This document shows positions 47,138 to 58,379 of a stretch of 64,000 nucleotides of DNA, piece after piece (position 1 is the stretch's first letter; every line of letters starts with the position of its first letter). Below the pieces are notes generated by a model. It was not told the DNA's origin. It saw only the letters and a list, made by a program, of their open reading frames with translations, and ran no database searches. Made by a program: the position numbers and the translations under genes. This DNA comes from Gnetum montanum (Eukaryota; Streptophyta; Gnetopsida; Gnetales; Gnetaceae), in contig MNCI01038244.1 in assembly GCA_015680685.1 (NCBI GenBank), positions 27,553 to 91,552 on the forward strand, written 5' to 3'.

Positions 47138-48636
47138 TGTATTGACCAAAATCGTCAGTGTAAGGCTGGAAGGGAAACTAAACACTGAAAGATCATCGGG
47201 CAGACACAACTAACCCTACCTTCACCTTTCACCTAAGGGCAAGATGGAAAATAAAAATGAAGGCAGAGTGCCTTGGATGGTTTGCATGAAAATCAACCAA
47301 GGAATTTTTTGAACGGAAGCTATGGCTGGCATTGGAGTTATCGTAACTGATGCATGAAATGTAAACGGTGACACACGAAATGCAAAAAGAGCATATACAA
47401 AGAACTATATTGTAAAAAAAGCATAAACAAAGAAAATAATGTAAATGGAAGGCAATAATGAACTGTATTGTATTTTTTAACAAGAATGTGCACTGGTCAA
47501 AGCGTAGTTGCGCGTGTGGATGGTAAGTCAAGTGCTAAGCCCCAGAGTGATGTGTTCACAGGTGCTTGGATGCTAGGAGTCACGTGTGCTCGAGTGTCCA
47601 AGGTTGCTGGTTGATGCTTCTTAAGCCATCAACCTTCAAAATTGCCAACCATGTTTATGTGAATTGATAGGGTATTTATAAGGTTTGGCTAGGTTCAGGC
47701 ATGGAATTCATGGATGGAATCAACGACTGAGAGATGAGAGGAAAATAGATCATGTGACACATTTCTGATGGACAGCTATGTGTGAGTTAGACGTGTGTGG
47801 GCAAGCTAAGTTTTTGACCAGGTGCAATGTATCTTACAACATGTATAATTTACAATGAACATGATAGTGTACAATAGGAAAATTCAATCCCAGTTTGCTT
47901 GACCATGGATCGACTACTACAGGATGTCAATTTGAGTGATTTTGTGGCTGTTTGAGGCATTTATATTTCACCAGAGCTTCCAGCATAAGTTGATTTGGTC
48001 TTTATGTGTCCTCAGCGTGTGTTTGGCATGCTTTTGTCTGGGCGTGATTAATACTCACGTTGCACTCACGCTGCCAGCATGTGTGAGGTGTACTCACGCT
48101 ACACTCACACTGCCAGTGTGTCCTCAGCATGACCTCAACGTGAGTGACTTAAAAATGACATATTTTACTCCAAATTTTGATTTTTGAAGCCTATTTCTTG
48201 AGTACAACAGTTACTTGTCTATGTCTAACCCTAAGAGTGATCTAAAATCTGGAATTTGAGCTTGGATGTGCCTTGTTTGGGGCCACTTTTGGTAGCTCAC
48301 GCTGCACTTAGACTGCCAACATGTCCACAGCGTGAGTGACAAAAACTTACAATTTTGGACTTGAAACTAGGATTCTGGAGATTGGGATTGGAGGTTGTCA
48401 ACAATGAACCTTGAGGATGACTTGCACCATTGAAATCAAGTCATTTTGACTTAGTTTTGAGGCTCCCAGAGTTGGTCACATTGGACTCACACTGTTAGCA
48501 TGAGTGCAGTGTCAATGAGAAAATTTACACAATTTCCAGCGTGAGTTGCCCAGGAAAAGCCAAATTTTTTCCTTCAAAAGCTCGAGTGTGAGTTGTTCTT
48601 GTTTCAAAGTGTTAGGCCAAAATTAGTGGTGTTTCA
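47138..48636 (-). repeat. 3' LTR of element 4
   Basis: Minus strand: starts TGAAACACCACTAATTTTGG and ends GGTCAATACA; 1499 bp, the same length as its partner at 54491-55989. TATA at 47673-47680. U3 (48040-48600) has CTCACGCTGCCAGCGTGAG-type palindromes. The terminus and the TATA-to-end part match element 3, but it carries no host gene fragments. Confidence 0.88.
48040..48600. repeat. Palindromic U3 repeats, CTCACGCTG/CAGCGTGAG type (3' LTR)
   Basis: At least six opposed half-site pairs (CTCACGCTGCCAG, CAGCGTGAG; CG often changed to TG/CA) upstream of the TATA box on the minus strand. The same array is in the other LTR at 55390-55940. Confidence 0.75.
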
Positions 48637-48696
48637 TTGGCCCCTCTTTGTTGACGTCTGGAGGAATCCACCTGAGAGCCATCGAAAAAGAAGTAC
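48637..48696 (-). promoter_or_regulatory. Hairpin overlapping polypurine tract (element 4)
   Basis: On the minus strand the arms are CTTTTTCGATGGCT and AGACGTCAACAAAG, with 10 Watson-Crick pairs and one G-T pair of 14. The second arm enters the polypurine tract CAAAGAGGGGCCAA next to the LTR. Confidence 0.65.
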
Positions 48697-49860
48697 AAAA
48701 CACCATGAACAACCAAGTACCAAGCATTATCCATTGACCGTTGGATGGATGTCATCGCACTATGTTCCAAAGTACATGGGATTGAGGAAATGTAGTTCAA
48801 GATGCAAGGGGATTGATCGTAACTCGAGGGGATCAAGAGTTGATCAAGGGTTGTTGGAATTTTGGGAATTGTGGGAGAGGAATGCTCTTGTGTGAACAAG
48901 CCATATTTTTGGTCCTTGTCAATGGTTGGTTTTCAATAGACTCGGAGCCAAGACATAGAAGGTGCATTCTTTGGAGAAATGGGACTCTCGCAGAGTGTTT
49001 ACGGGAGCCTATTGTAAACAGCCAAAGCCACGCGATGATGTACAACATGATCTTTTGAGACACGAGTGTAACTATTTTTTCAAGATGATTGCCTTTCCAC
49101 CTGGGGCTTGTATGAGAAGAGCCAATGGTCTTTGGTCTATGATGTCAATGGGGTCATAATGACTTTTTCTGTGCGTTTTGCTCTTTGATCGTTTTGTTCT
49201 TTTCTTCTTTTTATTTGTTCTCTTTTTTCTTTTTGTGTTTGTCCTTTCTTTTGTTTTTTGTTTGTTTTGGAAAATATTGCTTTTTCTTTTCTTTTTGCTT
49301 TTATTTTTGGAAGAGATTGCTTTCAGTGCTATGGTCATGCTCATGTGCTTGCATTTGTATCATGTGTTGTGTATTGTGTTTTGCATTGCAACTACTTAGA
49401 GAGTTATAGTGTGCAACAATGTATCAAGAGCTTTGGGATGAGTAGGATGTATCAAGGGGGTTGTAATTGAATAGGATAAGGAGAACATGATGAGGAATAG
49501 GGAATGTATTAGGTGTGTACTTATGAACAAATGGATTAACCCAGTTGTGGGTGTTAGGAAGAATGTGATACCTTGTCGTCATGATGAAGTGCATCTGTGC
49601 ATGAAAACCTCAGGCATGTCATCCTACAAATGCAACTCCAAGAAGACAAGAAAACCACAAATGAATTGGTTAACTAAGAACATTAAACTTGAAAACAACC
49701 AAGGAGATGGAGCCACCGTGTGCAATTTCAAAGTAGACAGAACAACGTCAACCTCATCTGGGTCCATGAGCCAAATTATGTAGCAAGTTTTTTTGGAACA
49801 GATACAGCCAATTGTAGCAAAATATCTTTTCAAGTATTTCCTGGTCATTGATGATGTCGC
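48697..49860 (-). other. Post-integrase-type region of element 4
   Basis: Aligns with 40150-41146 of element 3, including the lysine-rich frame (49344-49072, ending LLIQAPGGKAIILKK). Phenylalanine-rich frames on the plus strand here are its shadow. No RT, RNase H or IN lies between this and PR. Confidence 0.55.
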
Positions 49861-50450
49861 CAATTCATAGTCTTAGCAGACTATTGCGGGTTAGTTTCAC
49901 ATCATAACCCTTTGGATGGTGCTAGTTTAGCATCATAGCGGATGGTGCAGTGCTAGTTTATAGTCGTAGTAGACTATGAAGAGGCGAACCAGTTTATAGT
50001 CTTAGTGGACTCTGAATGCTAGTTTTATGTCATGGCAGACAAGTGTGGTAGTTTAGTGTCATACCGGATAGAGCTCTGTGGTGTCAGTTTATTGTCATGA
50101 CTCCAGGATACACTGTTGTGCCAGTTTAACGTCATGACTCAAGGATGAGCTATGCCAGTTTATAGTCATAGTGGACTATCGGTGCCAGTTTATAGTCATA
50201 GCAGACTGTCACTTGCCTTTCTTGTGTAAGGTGTGATGTTGCATGTGTGGTCATGCTATGTGTCTACAAGATCTTGTAAAAATCAACTAGAAAGAAAACA
50301 ACATTAAGTAACACCTGTCATAAACAGAGTTAAAATGTATGAATGAAAGGAAAGCAATGCAAAAAGTGGTAGTTTTAGGCCATTCTGGGCCGTAAGCTAG
50401 TTTAAGGCCTTTTCGAGCCATGTGTTTTTGTAGTTTTATGTTTTTGTGTT
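49861..50450 (-). repeat. TTAAACTA-type spacer repeats (element 4)
   Basis: About ten copies, read on plus, of CCAGTTTATAGTCKTAGTGG or TAGTTTAGYRTCATARCGGA, the complement of the GTCCGC…TAAACTAG repeats of element 3. A TAGTTTTAGGCC…AGTTTAAGGCC variant at 50370-50420 matches 8310-8420. The region holds only repeats; pol is missing. Confidence 0.75.
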
Positions 50451-50699
50451 TGATGTTTTTCAAATGTAATGTGTAAACTGAGTTGAAGAATGTGCAAACA
50501 AAGCAAAATGCATGATGTAAGTGAGTGGGAAAAATGTAAACGCATAGGTTAGTGCGATGTAAATTAATGTAAAAATACATGGCAAGTGGAGGTGAAGGGT
50601 AGGAAAGTACCCACATTTTTGACCAAGGGAAAGTATTGGTCATGTAGTTGCTTCCTAATCAGGCATGGATTAGGGAGCATGCAAGGCTTAGGATCCTCT

Positions 50700-53600
50700 G
50701 GGGGGCTATTGGCTTCAACCACTCATTCAGGTGTGTTAGCCTTAGGTGTTACATTGGTTACCATAGGTGTACCACCAAAAAAATCTTCTTCCAAAAATTG
50801 CACCATGTCTATGTCGTGGATAGTCGAAAAGGAAGTGTTATCACCATGGATGATAACTTGACCACCTTCGTATGGAAGTTGGATTTCTTGGTGGATGGGA
50901 GAGAAGATGGCCCTTAGTTGGGCTAGCCAAGGCCTGCCTATAATTATGTTGAAACCTGACATCTCCTCTATGACAGTGAAATTCGCACTAGTGGGGAATT
51001 GCTCTCCTACCACAAAGGCTAAGTTAATTGTACCCTTGACTATGACATGTGATCCGTTGAAGGATTTTAGACATGTGGTTTTGGTTGGCCTAATTTCATC
51101 TACCAAGCCTAGCTTGTCGATGATGGAGTACAAGACTACGTTTGTTGCTGCACCATCATCTACATGGACTCTGCGTATGGTACACTATCCAACATGAATG
51201 CTGATGGATAGTGGAGCTGTAGTGACCTCCCCTTATGCGGGGTTGACTTTGAATGCATCATTGCGAAAGGCTAAGGTTGCTGAACTCAATTCTGGTGGTG
51301 TAGGAGGTAGCATTGTTGCACAGATGGATGCCTCATTTGCAGGTATGTCCTCCATAACAGGAATGAAGGCCAAGACTTGGGCCAATGCTTGGCAGTGAGT
51401 AGATGAGGTTGTGGCTAGGTTGTACAAGCTCAACATTGTGCTCTTTTTCTTGAGCATTTTTTTACCTGGGTTAGTGTAGCTACAAAGTCCTTGTCATTAG
51501 CCGTTGTGTTGGCCTTGACTTCCTCCATGTGGCTTGAAAGAAAGATCTCTTGCGGAGGGGACTTGGACTCTATTTACTTGACTTGCTTGGGGGTAGGGAC
51601 CCTAGTGTTTAGTTGTTTTTTGCTGGTTGTGACCTTTGCTTTGGCCATGGGGGTTGTGAGATGCTCGTTTGTCCTCTTGCGTTTCCATTTGGTGGGTCTA
51701 CCCAAGTTGCTAGTGGGGTTGACCCTTGAAGGAGGAGGGATCAAGATGTTGCCCACTGTTGGGCTTCGGGTAGGTGAGGGGCCATCACATTGTGGCACCT
51801 TTATGACAAATGGTGGTTTAGGAGTTGTAGTGATTTTTGTGTGACTAACTTGTTATGGCACCTTGATGACGAAAGGTCGCCTAGTAGTTTTTGTTGTTAT
51901 GTTATTCCAGTTTAACGTCTTAGTGGACGATTGCTATGGAACCTTACCCACAAAGGATGTTATGGGTGCCTGAGGTGGTGCTCTAAAAACAAAGGGAGGC
52001 CTCTTACTTGTGGAGGCTAAGGGGACCCTTGCCTTGTTAGGAGGCACATGGATCACAAGAGGTTGTTGCACAGGTTTGAGCTTGCACCTATGCTAATTGA
52101 GTTTATGACATAGGAGGCATTGTCTATGTTGGATTGACTTGCCATGTCGATCACCAATTGGCCTTGTTCTATCATTCTTTGCAGGTCATCTTGCAAAGCA
52201 TGACAGTTGTCTGTACCATGACCAACCAATTGATGGTAATGACAGTATTGGTCCAATTTAAAATGTTGTGGATTGGGGGCTCATTTGGTACTGCCAATGT
52301 GGGGTTCCTTAGTAGTTCACAATACCTATCATGTGTTGGATTTTCCCAGCTTTCAAGAGTTTCTCCAGTAGTTGAGAGGGTTGCATCGGTAATGGTGTGT
52401 ACTTTGAGTGGTCCTTGTGCTGAAAGTTGGGCCTTGGAGTGGCCCCTATTGATGTAGGTGAGTTGGCGCCAAAGTTGGTAGCTTTCTCAACTGGGGCTTT
52501 GGGTTGCTTAGTTGTTGGACCCCAGTTGGCTACTTTTGTGCTTGCGGCCATCATTGCCACTGTTGTGTTTTGCTTGGGGGTGTGTTGGCTTCTGTGGGCC
52601 ACATAAGTTGGGTTATTGCTTGATTCCGCTGCCTCTTCTATGTTCTTAATTTGGGTGAACGCTTGACTCAAAGTACGAGCACTCAAATAATAGAGTTTTG
52701 ACTTAATGAAGTCATTCACGGTAGCCTTAAGAATGGTAAGTAGATATGTCTCAGATATGGGCTCATGAAGTTCATTCAGGGCTGCACTCCACCTTTAGAT
52801 AAATTTTTACACCGACTCTAATGATGCTTGTTTGACCTGAATCAAGCTATCCAGTGTGGCTTCAAGTTTTAGATTATACTTAAAATGCGTAACAAATTGA
52901 TGTAAAAAATCCTCCAGAGAGGATATGGAGTTGTGAGCTAAGGCTCAGTACCAGTCTAAGGCTTTTCCTATCAAGGACATAGCAAAAAAACATAGAATTG
53001 CATGAGGACAGGCCTGAAGTAGTAGACATTCTAGTCGAAATGTCACTAGGTGGGCGTTTGGATCTCCCTCTCCATTGTACTTGGTTAGTTGGGGTAATGG
53101 GATTTCCTTTGGCAAGGTTAATGGTGGAACAGAAGGGTGGATTGGATCATCTTGGTAGAAGTCCAACACCTTGATTTCCTTAGTGTTTACAATTTTAAGG
53201 CGCTTTACCTCTTCAGTTAACATGTGCATCATTTTCTTCATGTTTGCCCACTCTTGGGTGGTAGGTAGACCAACAGGTTGATTGGCTTGCAATTGATAGT
53301 AATTCGACTGTTGCATTGTCTACGGAAAGGGAGACTATTGGATTTTCTGTTGTTGTGGCGGAGCAACATTCAGAGATGGGATTAGAGGGTGTGGTATGTT
53401 ATATAGAATAGGTTGGTGTTGCTAGGCAACTGGTGAAACCCACTTCCCAGCCACAGGTTGTGAGGTAACACCCTAAATGTGTTGTGCTGAAGTAGTCAGA
53501 GGTGCCCCATGGGTTTGTACTCGTGGTATGTAACGGGTGGACATGGAAGCTGGTACTTGTTGAGAAGCTGGTCCTCGCGTGTATGCGAACGAAGGAGGAA

Positions 53601-53985
53601 GCATGGTTCCTTTCAGGAAAGGTTGGAATAATGGGTTTGTATGGGCATGAGGACTGATGGTATGGTATGAATCCCCATGCTCAGATTGGATCGTAAAATC
53701 ATCTTCCTCATCTTTGCTCTAAGGCTCTATTAGAGGTGACTGTAAGGCTTGACTCCTCACCATGAGGAGCTGAGATATGAGTTAATGATGAGGTTTAGAA
53801 AGGGGGATTATGTCAAATGTTGAGGGAATGAACTCACGACCTCCCCTGTGGATGAGCTTATAGTTTCATTTTGCTTCTCTTTCCATGCAATCAATAGGAA
53901 ATTTGGCTTGGATCTTCACACAAATGAAATTATATTGTTCTGGTGTGAGGATTGCACAAGTAGGATTGATCTGGAAAGATTCCAT
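50700..53985 (-). pseudogene. Tat-like gag-protease (element 4), decayed
   Basis: Start at 53985 (MESFQINPT). Capsid-like sequence matches element 3 (LTKYNGEGDPNAHL at about 53080; NDFIKSKLYYL at about 52710). A CX2HX4HX4C knuckle (CHYHQLVGHGTDNC) is near 52240. Protease has VDDGAATNVV at about 51160, SFNGSHVIVKGTI and FNIIIGRPWL, open from 51133 to 50723. Several stops and shifts. Unlike element 3 there is no pol behind it, so this element could only have moved with enzymes supplied by another. Confidence 0.85.
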
Positions 53986-53989
53986 AATA

Positions 53990-54372
53990 GTGTACAACAT
54001 GAGTAGCTTGTAGTGTGTGTAGCATGAGTAACTGACAGCATGTACAGTGTGAGTGGTAGAGCTTGTCAGTGTGAGCAAGCTGTTAGCATGAGTGAATAGG
54101 CTTATCAACATGAGCAAGCTGTCAGCGTGAGTGACTAAGCTTGTTAGCGTGAGCAAGTTGTCAGCGTGAGTGACTAGGCTTGTCAGCATGAGCAAGCTAT
54201 CAGCGTGAGTGACTAGGCTTGTTAGCATGAGCAAGCTATCAGCGTGAGTGACTAGGCTTTTTAGCATGAGCAAGTTGTCAACGTGAGTAACTGGCACAGT
54301 GTGAGTAACCTCAGCGTGAGTGAGGGCTCAGCATGAGTAACCTCAGTGTGAGTGAGGGCTCAACGTGAGTGA
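53990..54372 (-). repeat. 39-bp repeats upstream of gag (element 4)
   Basis: Five near-perfect and several decayed copies of a 39-base unit (exact spacing for CAGCGTGAGTG at 54123, 54162, 54201, 54240). It contains GTGAGTGACTAGGCTTG and AGCATGAGCAAGC. On the minus strand it is open and in frame with gag, encoding 13-residue repeats (LVTHADSLLMLTS), but it lies between PBS and the conserved gag ATG and is probably leader. It shares half-sites with the LTR palindromes. Confidence 0.8.
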
Positions 54373-54465
54373 ATAAGCCGAGTTGGACCTTAGTTTCAAC
54401 ACTTGATTTGTGCAGCATTTAATAGGTAACGTGATGAATGTTTCAACAAGACTATAAACAAGTTA

Positions 54466-54484
54466 GGCCCTCCTTCTAGCGCCA
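54466..54484 (-). promoter_or_regulatory. Primer binding site, tRNA-Asn type (element 4)
   Basis: Minus strand TGGCGCTAGAAGGAGGGCC, six bases from the LTR end. Matches tRNA-Asn as recalled. Confidence 0.75.
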
Positions 54485-54490
54485 ATTTAT

Positions 54491-55989
54491 TGTACTGACC
54501 GAAATTGTTGGTGTAAGGCTACAAGGGAAAAAAACACCGAAAGATTATCTGGCAGACACAGCTGACCCTACCTTCACCATTCACCTGAGGCCAAGCTAGA
54601 AAAGAAAAACGAAGGTAGAGTGCCTTGGATGGTCTACACGTAAATCAACCAAGGAATTCCTCGAACATAAGCTATGGTTGGCATTGGGGTTATCGCAACT
54701 GATGCATGAAATGTAAACGACGACACACGAAATGCAAATAGAGCGTATACAGAGAATTGTATTGTAAACAAAGCATAAACAGAGCAAACAATGTAAATGG
54801 AAGGTAATAATGAATTTTATTGTATTGTTTAACAAGAATGTGCACCGGTCAAAGCGTAGTTGTGTATGTGGATGACAAGTCAAGCGCTAAGCCCTAGAGT
54901 GATGTGTTCACAAGTGCTTGGATGCTGGGAGTCATGTGTGCCCGAGCATCCAAAGTTGCTGGTCGATGCTTCCTAAGCCGTCAACCTTCAAAATTGCCAA
55001 CCATGTTTATGTGAATTGACAGGGTATTTATAAGGTTTGTCTAGATTCAGGCATGGAATTCATGGATGGAATCAACAGTTGAGAGATGAGAGGAAAACGG
55101 ATTGTGTGACATGCGTCTGATGGATAGCTGTGTGTGAGTTGGACCTATGTGGACAAGCTACGTTTTTGACCAGGTGCATTGTATCTTACAACATGTAAAA
55201 TTTACAATGAACATGATAGTATACAACAAGAAAATTTGATCCCGGCTAACTTGACCATGGATCGATTACTGCAGGATGTCGATTTGAGTGATTTTGTGGC
55301 TGTTTGAGGCATTTCTGTTCCACCAGAGCTTCAAGCATGAGTTGGTTTGGTCCTGTCATGTCCTTAGCATGTGTTTGGCATGCTTTTTTCTGGGCGTGAT
55401 CAGTACTCATGCTGCTAGCATGAGTGAGGTGTACTCACCCTGCACTCACGTTGCCAGCATGTCCTCAGCATGACCTCAGCTTGAGTGACTTGAAAATGAC
55501 ATATTTTACTCCAAATTTTGATTTTTGAAGCTTGTTTATTTAGTACAACAGTTTCCTATCTATGTCTAACCCTGAGAGTGATTTAAAATCTAGAATTTGA
55601 GCCTGGATGTGCCTTGTTTGAGGCCACTTCTGGCAGCTCACGCTGCACTCACGCTACTAGCGTGTCCACAACGTGAGCTGCAGCGTGAGTGAAAAAAACT
55701 TGCAATTTTGGACTTGAAATTGGAATTCTGGAGATTGGGACTGGAGGTTGTCAACAATGAACCCTGAGGATGACTTGCACCATTGAAATCAAGTCATTTT
55801 GACTTAGTTTTAAGGCTCCCAAAGTTGGTCACATTGGACTCACGCTACCAGCATGAGTGCAACATGAGTAAGAAAATTTACACAATTTCCAGTGTGAGTT
55901 TCCCAGGAAAAGCCAGATTTTTGCCTCTGAAAGCTTGAGTGTGAGTTGTTCTTGTTTCAAAGTGTTAGGCCAAAATTAGTGGTGTTTCA
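54491..55989 (-). repeat. 5' LTR of element 4
   Basis: 1499 bp, minus strand from 55989 (TGAAACACCAC) to 54491 (…GTCAGTACA). TATA at 55025-55032. U3 palindromes at 55390-55940. It differs from the 3' LTR by scattered substitutions but hardly any length change. Confidence 0.88.
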
Positions 55990-56640
55990 AATGGAAATAA
56001 AAGAAATGGGAATGTCCGCTTCACAAGGTAGCCAAGGATATAGAGATGTGGAAACCATGGAGTTAGAGGAGAAAACAAGCCAAGATATTCAAAGAGGTAA
56101 TCTTAATGCTCCTAATATTGAGGAATTTTCTAAATTAAATTCTTATGTATTCAAGAGGAATGTAAATAGTGAATACCATCTTGATAGGAAATTATTATTT
56201 TGGATTAGGGATATATGTTTGATTAATGGGGAGTGGCTTCATATTTCGATTGATGAGGAATCCCAAGAATATGTTATTTCTTCTAGGGTAGTTACTAGAT
56301 TAGTTTTGATAACTAATCTTCATCCTAGACCTTATACAGTGCATTGATTATCTAGAGATTTCTCTGAAGAGGTGAGGAAACAATGTTCTTTGAAATTTAA
56401 AGTTGGGAGGTTTTATGATGATGTAAAGTGTGATGTGCTTATAATAGATTATGTTAATTTAAATATTAGTAGGCATTGGAATTTTAACAATGGTACTCAA
56501 TTCAATAAAGTAAGAAATGTATGGAGTGTAGCTAGATCTAATGGAATTCATGAGTTGATTCCCATGATGGTTGAACAAATGAGGTAGCAAAGCTCACTTA
56601 ATGCATCCTTAATCATTTTAAGATAGAGAGAGTATATTAA
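55990..56640 (+). pseudogene. Chromovirus-like gag end and protease (element 5), second part
   Basis: Resumes after the insertion of element 4. An open segment to 56347 has FWIRDICLINGEWLHISIDE and SRVVTRLVLITNLHPRPYTVH, then KFKVGRFYDDVKCDVLIIDYVN. The order matches chromovirus protease, but the catalytic D(S/G)G is lost (IDEESQEY). Left and right parts join inside the zinc knuckle. Confidence 0.7.
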
Positions 56641-56773
56641 GAAACATGATGAAATAGTTTTTGAATTTATTTTTTTATAAACATTTTCTTCTAATCATGA
56701 TGATACGTAGGTTGAACTTCTTACAAGTGTCCTAGGCTTCAAGGAGAAATTTTCCAAGGTATTAAAAGGAAAA

Positions 56774-57223
56774 TTGAATGGATTGTCACCAATGAGAAAT
56801 TTACAACATCAAATTGACTTCATCCCTAGTGTTACCATTCTACACAAGAGAGTTTATAGGATGATACCAAATCAATGGATAGAATTGCAAAGGCAAGTAG
56901 AGGAGTTACTTAAAAATGGCTTTATGAGAGAATTCATTTCACCTTGTGCAATTTCAATAGTGCTTGTGCCAAAGAAGGATAGTGATGAATGGAGGATGTG
57001 CATTGATTCTAGGGTAGTGAGGTACAAGTTTTCTATTTCAAGGATGAATAATATTTTTGATATCCTTATCAATGAAGATATTTTTAGCAAAATTAATTTG
57101 AAGAATAGTTACCATCAAATTCAAATTAGGCCTAGTGATAAATAGAAGACATCTTTCAAGATATCAAATGAATTGTTTAAGTGATTGATGATTTTATTTG
57201 GACTGATGAATGCACCTACTACA
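56774..57223 (+). pseudogene. Chromovirus-like reverse transcriptase, N-terminal part (element 5)
   Basis: Open for 123 codons: LSPMRNLQHQIDFIPS, YRMIPNQWIELQRQVEELL, PCAISIVLVPKKDSDEWRMC, NEDIFSKINLKNSYHQIQI; then stops and FGLMNAPTT. This wording is characteristic of plant chromovirus RT. It breaks off before the YVDD motif because a copia LTR begins at 57224. Confidence 0.85.
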
Positions 57224-58288
57224 TGTTGATCTTTTGGTATGTCAAAGCCTGAAGGAAAATGGAGAACATAGGATGTTTGTGTATGTGTGATTGTTGTGCT
57301 TGTAGGAAAAAACCTTGGATCAAGACAAGAAGGTTTTTAGAAGTTTGATGAGCATTGAGAAGGATTAAAGAATTAATCATGCAAAGGAAGTTGAGGAAAG
57401 AAATATCTGAGAAATAGTAGATGTCTTTCCTCAAGCAGAGACATCTTTACTAGACAAAAATATCTTCACAAATTGTAGGCTAGTTTTAGAAAGACATCTT
57501 TCCCCAAGCAAAGACATCTTCCTAGAATGGAGATTTTATAAATATTTCTTTTTCCAAACAAAGAAGTCTTTCCAAAATAGAGGGCAAATATAGAAAGATG
57601 TCTTAGGCATGAAGAAGATGTCTTCCATGATCGTTAGCTACCATTAGATAGTTGTTGCATGAGTTCCAAGATGGATTTGAAAACATGGTAGCTATAAGAA
57701 GACATAATATGAATTGGGAAATATAAAAGCTTTTGTGCAATCATTGTCTAATCATTTTTCAATCATTATTGCTTTTCATTGTATTAATGTTTATACATTG
57801 TAAAGTGTTCTATACCTCAAAATACAAGGATTAGCAAACTAAGTTGCATTCATTCATTATAATTGTTGTTCTCCTTTGTCGCTTGTAGGGTTGATGTGTT
57901 TCTTGTGGAAAGGCATCTTGATTGAGCTTGTAGGTATCCTATGGGATTGAGTTATTGGTGTTGTGGCACAACACTCTTGAGCGGAGCTCAAGATTGTAAA
58001 GTTTGTGAAAGCCTAAAAACCACATGCTAAGCTTGATGGGACCTTACACGGTTAATTGGTTGGTATAGCATTGCAAGACTATGGAGCAGGGCTTGAAGAG
58101 TGTATAGGGAGTGGACCCTTCAAATCACAATTGGAAAGAAACAAAGTCCAAAGGTGTGCTTGCGAACTACCCTCTAAGTGTGGACTACCCAAGTTAGGAA
58201 ACCACATTAAAATTATTGTATTGTTATATCAAAGAATTGAAGATTAGGGAACTTATTCATCCATCCCTTCTAAGTTTAACAATCTACA
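57224..58288 (+). repeat. 5' LTR of copia element
   Basis: Begins TGTTGATC inside the chromovirus RT and ends near …ATCTACA, before a damaged initiator-Met-like primer site (TTGGAGCTTGGTAC at 58296). U3 (57410-57640) has repeated AGATGTCT/AGACATCT half-sites. Ends are inferred from the broken RT frame and from the PBS; the 3' LTR is not in the window. Confidence 0.55.
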
Positions 58289-58379
58289 AGTCATATTGGA
58301 GCTTGGTACTTTTGATCTCGATATCAATCTTCAAGAGTAAACATGAAAGGAATACTTAACATTAGACACATCTAAATAA

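Noticed and set aside
49178-49409. Phenylalanine-rich membrane-protein-like frames
   Set aside because: Plus-strand shadow of the lysine-rich minus-strand tract of element 4.
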